Assembly: GCF_900197595.1 (NCBI RefSeq)
Contig: NZ_FZLO01000001.1
Coordinates: 186,001 to 250,000, forward strand
DNA: 64,000 bases
Direction: 5' to 3'
From: Scatolibacter rhodanostii
Lineage (GTDB): Bacteria > Bacillota > Clostridia > Oscillospirales > Acutalibacteraceae
The position numbers and the translations under genes are program-made. Shown in pieces: positions 17,483 to 26,900 of the stretch (position 1 is the first letter of the stretch; each line of letters begins with the position of its first letter). The notes under the pieces are model-generated. The model saw only the letters and a list, made by a program, of their open reading frames with translations. It searched no databases and had not been told where the DNA came from.

Positions 17483-19114
17483 TCAAGAATGACGTTTTTG
17501 ATATCGGCCTTTATAAATCAGCACTGCCATGGCTGCCAAAGCTACCATTGCAACTAATAAGTAAAGAACAACAGAAGAAGAATCTCCTGTTTGCGGCAAT
17601 TTGCTTATTGTATCAGCAGTAGGAGCAGTGGTTGCTGCCGGAGTTGGCTGAACAGCTGCTTCATCCGCCTTTACAATCGCAAACGGAGAGAAGCTTGTGA
17701 ATTTGCCCTTAATTTCGCCGTTCGCTACTTTAGAAGTTTGCTTTTCAATTGTTCCGTCAGCTTTATAGTGCAGAATGGAGAGTGATTGTCCGTTGTAATC
17801 TGCACCAACAGGGAAAGTCAGCTCAAATTCGCCTGAATAGTCGCCTGTAACAGAAATATCAAACCAGAATAACAGCTTGTTTTCCTTTTGCAGCTTGCGA
17901 ATATCATCATGAGCAGCATTCGTTCCCTCAGTGGCAAACGCTGGATTCTTCACTACTGCCAAGTTTACACCATCAGCAAAATGTCCGTTTAGCTTAATGC
18001 CTGTTTCATTGTCACTGAAATCCTGCTGTTTATGGTCAGGATTTGGTGTCGGAACAGTGGTGGGAGCAGGTGTAGGGACAACTGGAGTGGGAGAAGGTGT
18101 TGTAGTAGGTGCAGGAGTAGGATTCGTCGGCTGATTGTTTACATCAATAAAGGTAAACTCGTTTTCTGTGGCGTATGTATGTGCCGCAGAGTTCGGTGTG
18201 CCTGTGATGGTGAAGCCATCGATGGGGGAAACACCTACATCTGGATCTGCCGCATATTTTGCGTCAAAACCAAAAGCATACCTCCCTATGGTTTGCACAG
18301 ATTCAGGGATTTTCACACTCATCAGTTTGTTGGAGCCAAATGCAAATGAGTCTATGCTTGTCACAGAATCTGGAATTGCCACATCGATAAGTTCATTGCC
18401 TGCAAATGCCAATTCTCCTATTTTTATCACAGAATTTGAAATTGTCACATTTGTGAGCTGGTTTCTGTGAAATGCAGCGCCGCCAATTTTCGTTACCGAA
18501 TTTGGAATAATCACACTTGTAAGTTGATTATTAGAAAAGGCAAATGCTTTAATAACTGTTACTGAGTTTGGTATTGTTACATTTGTAAGTTGCTGATTAT
18601 AGAAAGCAGAGTCTCCAATACTGGTTACAGCTTTTCCATCAATTTCACTTGGAATTGACACATCTTTATTGCTACCAGTATAATAAGCGATTTCAACAGT
18701 GCCGTCTTCAAGCAGTCTATAATTGAAATCTCCGCTAACCAGAGTTTTTTCTTCACTGCTCTCGGGTTTGCTTTCTTCAGAAACAGCAGAAGATTCTTCA
18801 CTACTCTCGGGGGTGCTTTCCTCAGGAACAGCAGAAGACTCTTCACTAGTTTCAGGTTTGCTTTCTTCGGATATAGCAGAAGATTCTTCACTGCTTTCAG
18901 GCTCGCTTGCAGAAGATTCTTCGCTGCTTTCAGGCTCACTTACAGAGGACTCTTCACTAACTTCGGGTTTGCTTTCTTCGGATACAGCAGATGGATTTTC
19001 AGGTTCAGAAACATTTGCTGCCAATGCGGTTAGTCCAAATGAGCTTATAGCTAGAACAGCACTTAGCAGAACTGCCATAACCTTTTTTGAACTTTTAAAC
19101 TTGGGTTTATTCAT
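17483..19114 (-). CDS. LPxTG-anchored surface protein with BspA-type leucine-rich repeats
   Basis: This 543-residue secreted protein is predicted to be fixed to the cell wall by sortase. A signal peptide (about 1-32) is followed by a Ser/Glu/Pro repeat region (about 38-125, units like ESSEESSAVSEESKP) and about five BspA-type leucine-rich repeats (about 150-290, units like LTNVTIPNSVTVIKAFAF). A Pro/Thr stalk, a beta-sandwich-like domain and a sorting signal follow: LPQTG, a membrane helix and the basic tail KGRYQKRHS. Such proteins mediate adhesion. It sits between the chimeric lipoprotein and the XRE module and has no counterpart in the second copy of that module, so it is cargo specific to E2. 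Confidence 0.85.
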   Translation of the reverse strand: MNKPKFKSSKKVMAVLLSAVLAISSFGLTALAANVSEPENPSAVSEESKPEVSEESSVSEPESSEESSASEPESSEESSAISEESKPETSEESSAVPEESTPESSEESSAVSEESKPESSEEKTLVSGDFNYRLLEDGTVEIAYYTGSNKDVSIPSEIDGKAVTSIGDSAFYNQQLTNVTIPNSVTVIKAFAFSNNQLTSVIIPNSVTKIGGAAFHRNQLTNVTISNSVIKIGELAFAGNELIDVAIPDSVTSIDSFAFGSNKLMSVKIPESVQTIGRYAFGFDAKYAADPDVGVSPIDGFTITGTPNSAAHTYATENEFTFIDVNNQPTNPTPAPTTTPSPTPVVPTPAPTTVPTPNPDHKQQDFSDNETGIKLNGHFADGVNLAVVKNPAFATEGTNAAHDDIRKLQKENKLLFWFDISVTGDYSGEFELTFPVGADYNGQSLSILHYKADGTIEKQTSKVANGEIKGKFTSFSPFAIVKADEAAVQPTPAATTAPTADTISKLPQTGDSSSVVLYLLVAMVALAAMAVLIYKGRYQKRHS

Positions 19115-19399
19115 TCGCTTATTCCTTTCGTTTTATATCCTATTTTCGTTTGCTAAACGAGCTGACTTCATTCTGGTAAATCATGAATTTAGCTGTTCAT
19201 AGAATGGTTTTTTGCTGCATCCAGTTAGTTTTTAAAATACAGCGTAATGCGGGTCTTGCCAATTTGATTTGTGAATCTTGTGTTTTGGAATTATTGAAAA
19301 CTTTATCTGTCTGTCTTTTCTGTCATCAAAAATCACTCTCCTACACTTTTCTATAAATTACCAAAATAAAATCCATATGGACATTATAGCACAATATAT

Positions 19400-19413
19400 T
19401 TAGTTATTACTAA
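19400..19413. promoter_or_regulatory. Palindromic operator upstream of XRE gene (copy 1)
   Basis: TTAGTTATTACTAA is an inverted repeat (TTAGT-N4-ACTAA) about 80 bases before the XRE start. It is unchanged in copy 2 (49059-49072), inside about 120 bases of strongly conserved upstream DNA. Autoregulation by the XRE protein is the likely role. Confidence 0.45.
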
Positions 19414-19494
19414 TGTTATTTTAAATTAGCCTATTATTTCCTTGCTGTTACTGCATTAAAATAAATAAAAGCAGTAAAGATGAGGAGCAAAGCC

Positions 19495-19827
19495 ATGAAT
19501 GACTTAGATTTCGTGACAATCGGACAGAGAATCAAAGAACGCAGACAAGCTCTCGCCGTTACGCAAGAAGCGATTGCGAATCAACTGAATGTGAATCCAA
19601 GCCACGTCAGCAATATTGAATGTGGTCGTGCAAATCCGTCTTTAACCCTCCTTATCAAGATTGCCAATATACTGGAATGCAGTGTAGATTTTTTCATCGG
19701 TGGGGAATACACCTTTGGGGTCGACAAGGAGAAGGAAAAGACGCTGGATGACAAAATTATGGATAAGCTGAAATACTATGACATTGACAAAAAATTGAAA
19801 ATCTTAAAGATGCTTGACATCCTTTAA
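19495..19827 (+). CDS. XRE-family regulator (copy 1)
   Basis: This 110-residue protein has a Cro/CI-type helix-turn-helix in its first 65 residues (IGQRIKERRQALAVTQEAIA, then NQLNVNPSHVSNIECG) and a short helical tail. The ATG at 19495 is chosen because GAGGAG lies eight bases upstream. It is nearly identical to the protein at 49154-49486. It converges on a small minus-strand gene whose stop shares the TTAA at 19824-19827 with its own. Confidence 0.85.
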   Translation: MNDLDFVTIGQRIKERRQALAVTQEAIANQLNVNPSHVSNIECGRANPSLTLLIKIANILECSVDFFIGGEYTFGVDKEKEKTLDDKIMDKLKYYDIDKKLKILKMLDIL

Positions 19828-20072
19828 TCGGATAAAATGTCGAGCAACGTTTTTAGGGTGTATTTTATGCCCAACTGGAATCCTTCTTGTTCAGCGGTTA
19901 ATGCGGTTTGGTACAGGAGGCTTTTGATTTGTTCGGTTTCTTTGTCTGTCGATTGTTTGGCATACGTTTTGAGGAGTGTATTGATTTCAGCATCAACACG
20001 GCTGCTCATTTCAATTGTATCTTTTTCATAACAGATGACAGCTTCATACGTTTTTTTAAGTAATTCATTCAT
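19824..20072 (-). CDS. Small conserved protein of the XRE module (copy 1)
   Basis: This is an 82-residue, wholly helical acidic protein (MNELLKKTYEAVICYEKDTI at the start). Copy 2 at 49483-49731 is about 85 percent identical by eye, and most changes are conservative, so it is a real gene. It resembles in size and layout small uncharacterised DUF6809-like proteins, but I cannot confirm this. Its stop overlaps that of the convergent XRE gene. A promoter-like TTGAAG-N16-TATAAA lies upstream on the minus strand (about 20118-20145). Confidence 0.65.
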   Translation of the reverse strand: MNELLKKTYEAVICYEKDTIEMSSRVDAEINTLLKTYAKQSTDKETEQIKSLLYQTALTAEQEGFQLGIKYTLKTLLDILSD

Positions 20073-20214
20073 AGGGTTTAATTTCCTTTCTGTATTTTAA
20101 GTGGAAGAATTTTATGTGTTTATAACTAAGACAGGAAAAGCTTCAAAAAAGTTTTATGGAATTTGAAATTTATTTTTGGCTGTCCAAAACTCTTTACTTA
20201 ATAATTTGTGTGTT

Positions 20215-20424
20215 TTAAAACGAATTTGATTTGTACCAGTCGAGAAATTCTTTGATAGCAAGCTGATTTCCGCTGTACATAAAGCTGATATGTAAATCAA
20301 TGTTCACAGGTTTAAATGCAGGTATTTTGGAAAGATGCACTCTGAACTCTTGTATTTTATCAAGAGGGATTTTGTGTTCTTTGCCTGCATAGTTTAGCAT
20401 TACAGTTTCGTTTGATTTGTTCAT
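20215..20424 (-). CDS. Small conserved protein (copy 1), 69 residues
   Basis: It starts at ATG 20424 after AAGGAG. The protein has a conserved core (EFRVHLSKIPAFKPVNIDLH, then ISFMYSGNQLA) also present at 55171-55377. Synonymous and conservative differences between the copies show selection on the protein. The family is not recognised. It lies downstream of the 20447 gene and near the hairpin array in both copies. Confidence 0.65.
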   Translation of the reverse strand: MNKSNETVMLNYAGKEHKIPLDKIQEFRVHLSKIPAFKPVNIDLHISFMYSGNQLAIKEFLDWYKSNSF

Positions 20425-20446
20425 AATAAATTACTCCTTATTAAAA

Positions 20447-20920
20447 TTATTTTGGTTTATCAAAAATATCTTCGTAATAGGAAAACTGATAAATATGATT
20501 TTGATAGTCGAAATCCTCGGGTAAAAAAGCATGCAGTTTACAGCGATATTCATTTATGAGTTCTCTAATGAAGATGTAGGATTGATTTTTCAATAAAGAC
20601 ATAGAATCAGTCGGTTTATCAGCACAGACCAACATTTCATCACTAACAGTTAAAAAGAAAGATTCATCCTTTTGATTCTTCAATAAAATTGTGTTTGTAT
20701 GCTTGCTGAGCCGTATCATTCGTACGACATTGGTGGATTCAATAAAAGTGAAATCTTCACCTCTCTGTGTTTTATCAAAGTAAAGTTCATCCTTTTGTGT
20801 CATATGGGGCAAACGAACTTTTTTGAATTGCTGAAAAAATTGCTCCGATTCATGTTTTGCTAGAATGAGCCCGATGCCATCTGTAATTTGTTCTGTGTTA
20901 AACGGAAGAACTCGTTTCAT
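20447..20920 (-). CDS. Hypothetical protein, 157 residues
   Basis: I chose ATG 20920 because AAAAGGAGAGG lies just upstream; the longer frame to 20971 has no ribosome site. The product is soluble and mixed alpha/beta with no recognised motif. It is specific to copy 1 of the module. It is the first gene after the hairpin array on the minus strand, 22 bases before the small gene at 20424, so the two probably form an operon. Confidence 0.6.
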   Translation of the reverse strand: MKRVLPFNTEQITDGIGLILAKHESEQFFQQFKKVRLPHMTQKDELYFDKTQRGEDFTFIESTNVVRMIRLSKHTNTILLKNQKDESFFLTVSDEMLVCADKPTDSMSLLKNQSYIFIRELINEYRCKLHAFLPEDFDYQNHIYQFSYYEDIFDKPK

Positions 20921-20959
20921 TTTTTCACCTCTCCTTTTTTTAGAATAAAATCCCTGTCC

Positions 20960-21310
20960 TTTCTCTCGCAAATGCGATTACGCATTTGATGTATTTTACT
21001 TTCAGTATTTTGCAACAAAATACGTTTTTCCTCTTTGAGTGGCTTGCCACGATTAGGGCAGACTTTTCAGGTGTCCGGTGGACATCTGAAAAGCAAGGAG
21101 CGTAAGCTCCGCAGTAAGGACTTTGGTAGTGCATCAGCACGGACAAAGTGGCTGCGTAAGCAGACAATCGTGTCGGCTATGCCGACCGAACGGAGAGAAG
21201 CGACGGAGCCACGATTCCTTATGCCCTTTTCGCTTTTAGCCATGTTTTTTCAATAATTGGCTAAAACGGGTTTTCTCTTCGCACATCGTGCGAGCGTAAG
21301 CGAGGACTGG
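20960..21310. ncRNA. Array of consecutive hairpins (copy 1): possible structured RNA or ssDNA origin
   Basis: About ten short stem-loops follow each other with little spacing: CAAATGCG-ATTA-CGCATTTG (20969-20988), GTATTTT-gcaac-AAAATAC, GTGG-CTTG-CCAC, a 14-bp stem CTTTTCAGGTGTCC with loop GGT, GGAGC-GTAA-GCTCC, ACTTTG..GTGC-ATCA-GCAC..CAAAGT, CTGC-GTAA-GCAG, GTCGGC-TAT-GCCGAC and CGCAC-ATC-GTGCG. Several loops are GNRA- or CUUG-type, favoured in RNA. Copy 2 (55450-55800) keeps the pairing while changing bases on both sides of a stem. No open frame explains it. It could be a structured RNA, a transfer origin or a single-strand origin. Confidence 0.5.
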
Positions 21311-21700
21311 TGCGGTTTTTCGGCTCTTTTTAGTGTTGCAAACACTGTTGAGGATTTCTGAAATTCTCATGTTTTTTGAGTTGAGATTCTCAACAATCTC
21401 AACAGCTCTAGCTGTACCATGGCTTTGCGAGCTTATTTTGTTGAGGATTTTTGACCCCCTGTGGCACACGATTGAGTTTGTTGAGTTTTTGTTTTTCAGG
21501 TTTGTTTTACTGTTGCAAATATGATTGCAATTTTCTTAAAATTGCGCCTGTTTTGGATTGCAATTTGCAATCTTTGCAATCGTCTTCAGTAATACCAAGG
21601 GTTTAGGGGCGATTTTTATTGCGTTTTTTTGACCCCCTTTGGCACACGATTGCGTTTGTTGCATTTCTGTTTTTCAGGGCATTTTGTATGCACGCTGCAT
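21311..21700. repeat. Two word-repeat modules (copy 1)
   Basis: The first unit (about 21330-21510) is filled with TTGAG/CTCAA words and the second (about 21511-21690) with TTGCAAT/ATTGCAA words. Each unit is followed by a near-constant frame: TACCA(A/T)GG(G/C)(T)TT, then TTTTGACCCCC(T/C)(T)TGGCACACG, then a T-rich stretch ending CTGTTTTTCAGG or similar. Repeated words on both strands next to replication genes suggest iterons. See also 45330-46010 and 55801-56540. Confidence 0.5.
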
Positions 21701-21820
21701 ACATTTTTTGAGCCTTTATTTTGCGTATTTTCGCATTGGTTTTAAATCAATATATTTCGATTTGGCTGTAAAATCTGATTGGATTTAATGAACTGTTTTC
21801 AATCAGTTTCTATAAAAAAA

Positions 21821-21861
21821 GAGCATCCCGATGACTGTAAAACAGTCAAAACGAGATGCTC
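21821..21861 (-). terminator. Terminator
   Basis: GAGCATC and GATGCTC enclose an inner stem ACTGT/ACAGT; a T run follows on the minus strand. It can end transcription from the serine hydrolase gene at 22234. Confidence 0.65.
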
Positions 21862-22008
21862 AAAACGTATAATTATTCTGAATTCATACATGGGATTTAA
21901 ATCATATTCTTTGATTTTGATATTAAAGTATTGATGCTTTTAGAGTTTGAAATGCTTACTTTTAGATATGATATTACTACTTGGGAAAATTTGCTTGAGA
22001 ATAGAAAA

Positions 22009-22150
22009 GACCAACAAACTAATTGTTTGTTGGTCTGGGTGGGTCAGGTAAGTTTTCCGAGTCAATTTTGTCTTATACGTTGCAAACAAGTAAGCGAAAG
22101 TTTGCATGGAATGGCGAGGGCGAATTGCACTGTAGCGAATGCCTGTTTTT
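22009..22150 (-). pseudogene. Decayed small ORF plus terminator (third module copy)
   Basis: The minus strand encodes DKIDSENLPDPPRPTNN, then stops inside the hairpin GACCAACAAAC-TAATT-GTTTGTTGGTC (22009-22035). Upstream the frame is lost by a small deletion relative to the intact copy at 56759-56884. Confidence 0.5.
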
Positions 22151-22233
22151 GACAGGCATGAAAAAAGACCACCGAAGTGATCTTTAAAATTTGCATATTG
22201 TGTTTTAGACAAACTGAAATTTGTCGCTGTATG

Positions 22234-23355
22234 CTAATTCTCTAATTCCATTAACAGTTTTGCTCCTAACACTGTCGCTGGTATTCTGTAGTTGGGCGAG
22301 AGGTTTGACAATATTACAACTGCCGTTCCAGTCTCGGGATTAAATCCAAGATAGCTATTATAATTCCCTGTGCCACCATTGTGCCAGATGATACCGTTCT
22401 CGCTATCAATAATCCAAGACATTCCAATCTCATCCATACGGATATCCATAGCCTTATAATCCTCGGTTGTAGCGTTTATGGTTTCAAGGCTGTTATGACA
22501 CTCAGCAAAGTACGAATTTTCTTCAAGCTGCATTTGTGTATAGAAAAGCATATCCGATATATTCGATGTAATAGCTCCTGCGGACAAATAAGCATCATTA
22601 TCTTTCCAATCCCAATAGTTACCGAGATTTCCGCTTTTATCGGAAATCTTCGTGCTGGTCAAGCCCAATTTACTCACTGCGAACTCGTTTACCAGAGTTG
22701 TATAATCGGCATCATATACCGCTTCAAGCAAAAGTCCTAAAACCGCATATCCGAAATTTGAATAAGTAAAACCATAGCTTTCTTTATCCATACTCAAATC
22801 ACTTAGTTTGTTAAGTACCATTTCCTTTGTGATACCGAAAAAATCGTTTCTTCCACCAAAGAAGTTTGAAATCATCGGGTATTCAAAATAGTATCCTTTA
22901 TATCCCGAAGTATGTGTTAAAAGCTCCCTTATTGTTGGGTATTCGTTACGATCAGAGAGGGGCAAATAGGTATCTATCGTACTATCTATATCAATCTTAC
23001 CTTCGCTGATTGCCATGTTTATCAAGGCGGCAGTGAATGTTTTTGTGAGAGAGCCGATTTCATATGTATGTAATTTTTGCGGAAGCTCTTTCCCGTTTTC
23101 TCCATATACAGTATAAGAAATATGACCATCACGAATAATTCCGACTGTAATAACGGCGTCATCATTATTTTTTGTGGTATATTCAAGTGCTTTCTCAAAA
23201 GACAATGCAGGCACTTTGCTCAGCTGATATTTACCATATAATGATAGCCCGAGTATAAGTATTCCTACTACACCAACAAAAGCAAAAAATGCTATAAGCA
23301 CTTTCTTCTTCCTTGCTTTCTTATTCATTTTTGAGTGTTGCTTTTCTGTATTCAA
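22234..23355 (-). CDS. Class C beta-lactamase-like serine hydrolase, membrane-anchored
   Basis: This 373-residue protein has an N-terminal membrane anchor (about residues 19-40) and an external serine-hydrolase domain. The catalytic SxxK is S102-L-T-K105, the second motif is Y198-S-N200 and the third is H325-N-G327. All three match the class C beta-lactamase/DD-peptidase superfamily. It may cleave D-amino-acid peptides or esters in the envelope; a true antibiotic-hydrolysing role is not implied. It starts at TTG 23355 after AAAGGA. The alternative ATG nine codons later has no ribosome site. It is E2 cargo. Confidence 0.8.
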   Translation of the reverse strand: MNTEKQHSKMNKKARKKKVLIAFFAFVGVVGILILGLSLYGKYQLSKVPALSFEKALEYTTKNNDDAVITVGIIRDGHISYTVYGENGKELPQKLHTYEIGSLTKTFTAALINMAISEGKIDIDSTIDTYLPLSDRNEYPTIRELLTHTSGYKGYYFEYPMISNFFGGRNDFFGITKEMVLNKLSDLSMDKESYGFTYSNFGYAVLGLLLEAVYDADYTTLVNEFAVSKLGLTSTKISDKSGNLGNYWDWKDNDAYLSAGAITSNISDMLFYTQMQLEENSYFAECHNSLETINATTEDYKAMDIRMDEIGMSWIIDSENGIIWHNGGTGNYNSYLGFNPETGTAVVILSNLSPNYRIPATVLGAKLLMELEN

Positions 23356-23474
23356 GTCAATCTAAATCCTTTCAAATTCAAATTTATCTTTGCTATTTCG
23401 TAAATTTCTTAGCAATAATCATACCACTTTTTTATGAATAAATCCATTAAAACAGCATAGTTTTCACCAAACTT

Positions 23475-23675
23475 TCATCTATCTACCCATTGAATCTCAC
23501 AAACATGACCAACCCAGCCAATAGCAACAGAGCCAGCTTGCAGCATGATATCCACAAAATACACCTCACCACTGCAATCCGTGATGCAGAGCCGAATGGC
23601 CATAGCCTTTAGCTTTCCGTATTCTTTCGGAGTACAATCTCTTGCGATATGCTGAAACTGCTCTGGCTGTCCCAT
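23475..23675 (-). CDS. Small protein, possible phage-gene fragment
   Basis: This 66-residue frame contains LCITDCSGEVYFVDIMLQAG and ends IGWVGHVCEIQWVDR. That pattern recalls short segments of prophage structural proteins, but the match is from memory and weak. No clear ribosome site precedes the start. It may be a fragment left by an older insertion. Confidence 0.3.
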   Translation of the reverse strand: MGQPEQFQHIARDCTPKEYGKLKAMAIRLCITDCSGEVYFVDIMLQAGSVAIGWVGHVCEIQWVDR

Positions 23676-23779
23676 GGTTTTCCAGTGTTAAATCGTTGCA
23701 CATTTTAGAGTGTGTTTGTGCCAGTAATATTTAGGAGTTGTTTTCGTGTGGTATTTTATCACTAATCTAAAATAAAAAA

Positions 23780-23893
23780 CCAGCAAACTAATTGTTTGCT
23801 GGTCTGGGTGGGTCTGATAAGTTTTCTAGGTCAATTTTGTCTGCATACTTTTCTATGAGATAAGCTAGTAGGTTAGCCAATCTCCATATCAGC
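23780..23893 (-). pseudogene. Decayed small ORF plus terminator (second module copy)
   Basis: The minus strand reads LANLLAYLIEKYADKIDLEN, then LSDPPRPANN and a stop inside CAGCAAAC-TAATT-GTTTGCTG. The start region is broken compared with 56759-56884. It lies at the 3' side of the nuclease-STAND gene and can act as its terminator. Confidence 0.5.
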
Positions 23894-23964
23894 CCATCCT
23901 TTTCTTGTATGCTTACCAGTGTAATGGTATTAGTTTTGGGTAGCATCAAAATAGAAATAAATGA

Positions 23965-26900
23965 TTAACTTAAATATACATTAACTAGATTATTATAAAA
24001 CGCATTTAGTTCCACATCCAAAAATTCCTCGCCTTCAAATACAGATTTGCAAATATTGGAGATTTCAGTAAAATGCCTCTCTGGAATTTTGCTGCTAATA
24101 TCTCCAAGAATTTTAAAAATTTCATCTTTATACTTTTTTTCAATAATATTAAAATACTTTGCATCTTGATTGTCGATTAACACTTGCCGAGATTTTGAGA
24201 ATGCCCACAAAAGTTCGCCAACACGGTCGACATTTTCATATCCTGTAATAGCAGGTTTTTCAATATCATACCCATTGGAAAAACACTCCACCATTTGTGA
24301 TGTAACTTCTACAGGAAAAGCAGGAGTGAATTCATTTATCAAAGTCTCATCCTCATTTTCGACAGCTTGTTTTAGTGTCTCAAAAAATCTCTTTGGAATC
24401 TTTAACCCATGACGAATTAAGATATTAGATTTGTTACAACATAAAAGAATCAAATAATCATATTCTAATTCGGCAAAAGGGGTGCATAGGTACAAGAAAT
24501 GAAAAAGTTTATCACCATCTGCTATATCAAAGTTATTTGCAATAAGTGGATAGTTCTTTAGTATTCCATCACAGAAATAACGTGTAGGGAAAACAATGGA
24601 ATATATAGCTGATAAATCACTTAGAACCTCTCTGGTTTTTATGAGCTTATCTTTGTAATTGTTCTCATACCATGCGGTAATTTGATATTTATTAAAATAT
24701 TTACTAGGTTTGTGTTCATTATAATACAAACATGAACTCATCAAGCTTTGATATGCGTCATCTTCATTTTTACATAGCTCTTGATGGTTTTCCATTAGTA
24801 TCTTTTGTTCTGTACATATGTCGTTAAAGTATGTTTGCATTTTCTTTAGAGTCGACAATGTCTGTCGTAAATTTATTAATGCTAACCGAGATTTCTCCTT
24901 ATCTCTACTCAAAAATCCAACTATTTGATTATAGAAATTTTGTATGCTTTGAAAAAAGTCGTTTTTGATTTTACTTAGCCCTTCTGGAAGATTTGCTTTT
25001 TCGTCAAATGGTCTATCCTCATAAGGATATTTATACTCTCTAATCAGCTTTTTATTTAATTTTTCCCTAAGTTCATCTATTTCGTCTGTAAGTTTACTTA
25101 ATTGTTTTTGCTCTAGCAGTCTATGAATGCACACGACAATTTTGTTGGTCAAATTTACAATATTAGTTCTAATAAAAAACCAATGCTCTAGCCATTCATA
25201 AACGCTATCGCATTCATAATTGCTGAGAATTGTTTTGCTCCATAGGGATGTGAATTCTTGATGGAACATAATTACAATATTTCTAATTGGCATAGTCTTA
25301 TGTGCATCATTAGGGATTTCATATCCAGACAGTACATCTATCACTGGTTTAATAGCATCAGCACAATAAGTATCAAAAATGGGAAGCATTTTGCATATGG
25401 TTTTTAATCTTGCCACACTCTCGTCATTGCCTTTATTGATTTCGCTTGCAAAGAGAATGTAATTCACATGGATTTCATCTCTTTTTTCGTTAACATATAC
25501 TTGTAGTGATTCAGTTTCATTCCTTAAATATGCTAAAATACAATCTAAATTTTCATAAACATACGCCATGTAGCTTTCTCTGTTTCCACAAAAACAAGTG
25601 TACATAATAGTCGATATAGTATCTATGGAATAACTGTTACAGCGTTCCCAAAGCAATTTTAGGGAAATGTTATTTGATAAATTAAAAGAATGGTCAATGT
25701 TGATGAGCCAATAAATAATTGTAGCATATGAAGTAATATCCGATGTAATATTAAAGGCTTCATCATTTTTAAAGCGTTCATGCAGAGATTTACACAGAAA
25801 GTAGATGTCTGTTTTTGATAAATCTATTTTAGGTGTAGTATTTCTAAGGTTGCCTAGATATTCTATATTTTTGTTAGCAGGCACTATTTTTTGTATATCA
25901 TCTAAAGTGTTTAGGGAGGTGTCTATCTCCTCAAATTTAGTAAATGGATTTAACTCCATATCTAAAAGGAATAAACCACCATGTTCGTTTGCATCATCAT
26001 AAATACTCTGATTGGCAAGGTAATATTTCATAACGCTACCAGAAAATATACCACGCAAAGCATCTACATATGGGGTCAAATTGTTTTTATCCCATATCAC
26101 TTCAACTAATTGTAAATAGAAATTTTCTTTATTACTTATTAACTTTGGGAGACAAGAAAATAGCTTGGCGTAATAAGTAGAATCTGCAATATTTATAACT
26201 TGCAATGCAGTAGTTTCTAATTCAATAAATTCATGCAACTTATCAACAATGTGCTGTGATCGAACTGGATGTAATCCTTCTATATGTTTTTTCGTACTAT
26301 CAATGCGAATTAAAAATTCATTTTCAATGCTCTTTAGGAGTTCTCCATAATCTTGAGAGGTTGTTTCTGTTAAACTACCAATGAGTTTATTTGCTGAAAG
26401 TTTAATACCGCATATGTCTGCGAAACAGATCTTGCGAAGAATTTCGCACTTAATTTTACCGGAATTAGTACCACTAATTTGAATAATTTGATTATTGATT
26501 CGCTCAGATAGCATTTCGCCATGGGTAAGTAAATAAATATATTCAATCAGTAATTTCTTTTTTTCAACAATCCTAAACGATTTTCGCCAATCTGTAATTG
26601 ATGGGTGCAATTTACCTGTTTGACTAAGCACTTTAAAAATACTCTGCGCTTCTTCTTCACTAAGAAACAATTTAACTACTTGTAAGGATCTAACATTGCT
26701 TAAATCTCCGCTATAATTATACCAATCGTCTTCTCTGGTCGTTATAACTAATCTGTAATGATATGTTACGTCATCTTGTAGAAGTTGGGCTAATTTATTC
26801 CACTCACTAAGTTGAGAATCTAGATTATCAATAATAATTAGTGGCTTTTCTCCCATTTTTACTCTTGTGGCAAAATAAGAAACTATATTGCTCAACTCTT

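Noticed and set aside
18720-19000. Regular DNA repeats suggesting a repeat array
   Set aside because: They are the coding sequence of the Ser/Glu/Pro repeat region of the LPxTG protein.
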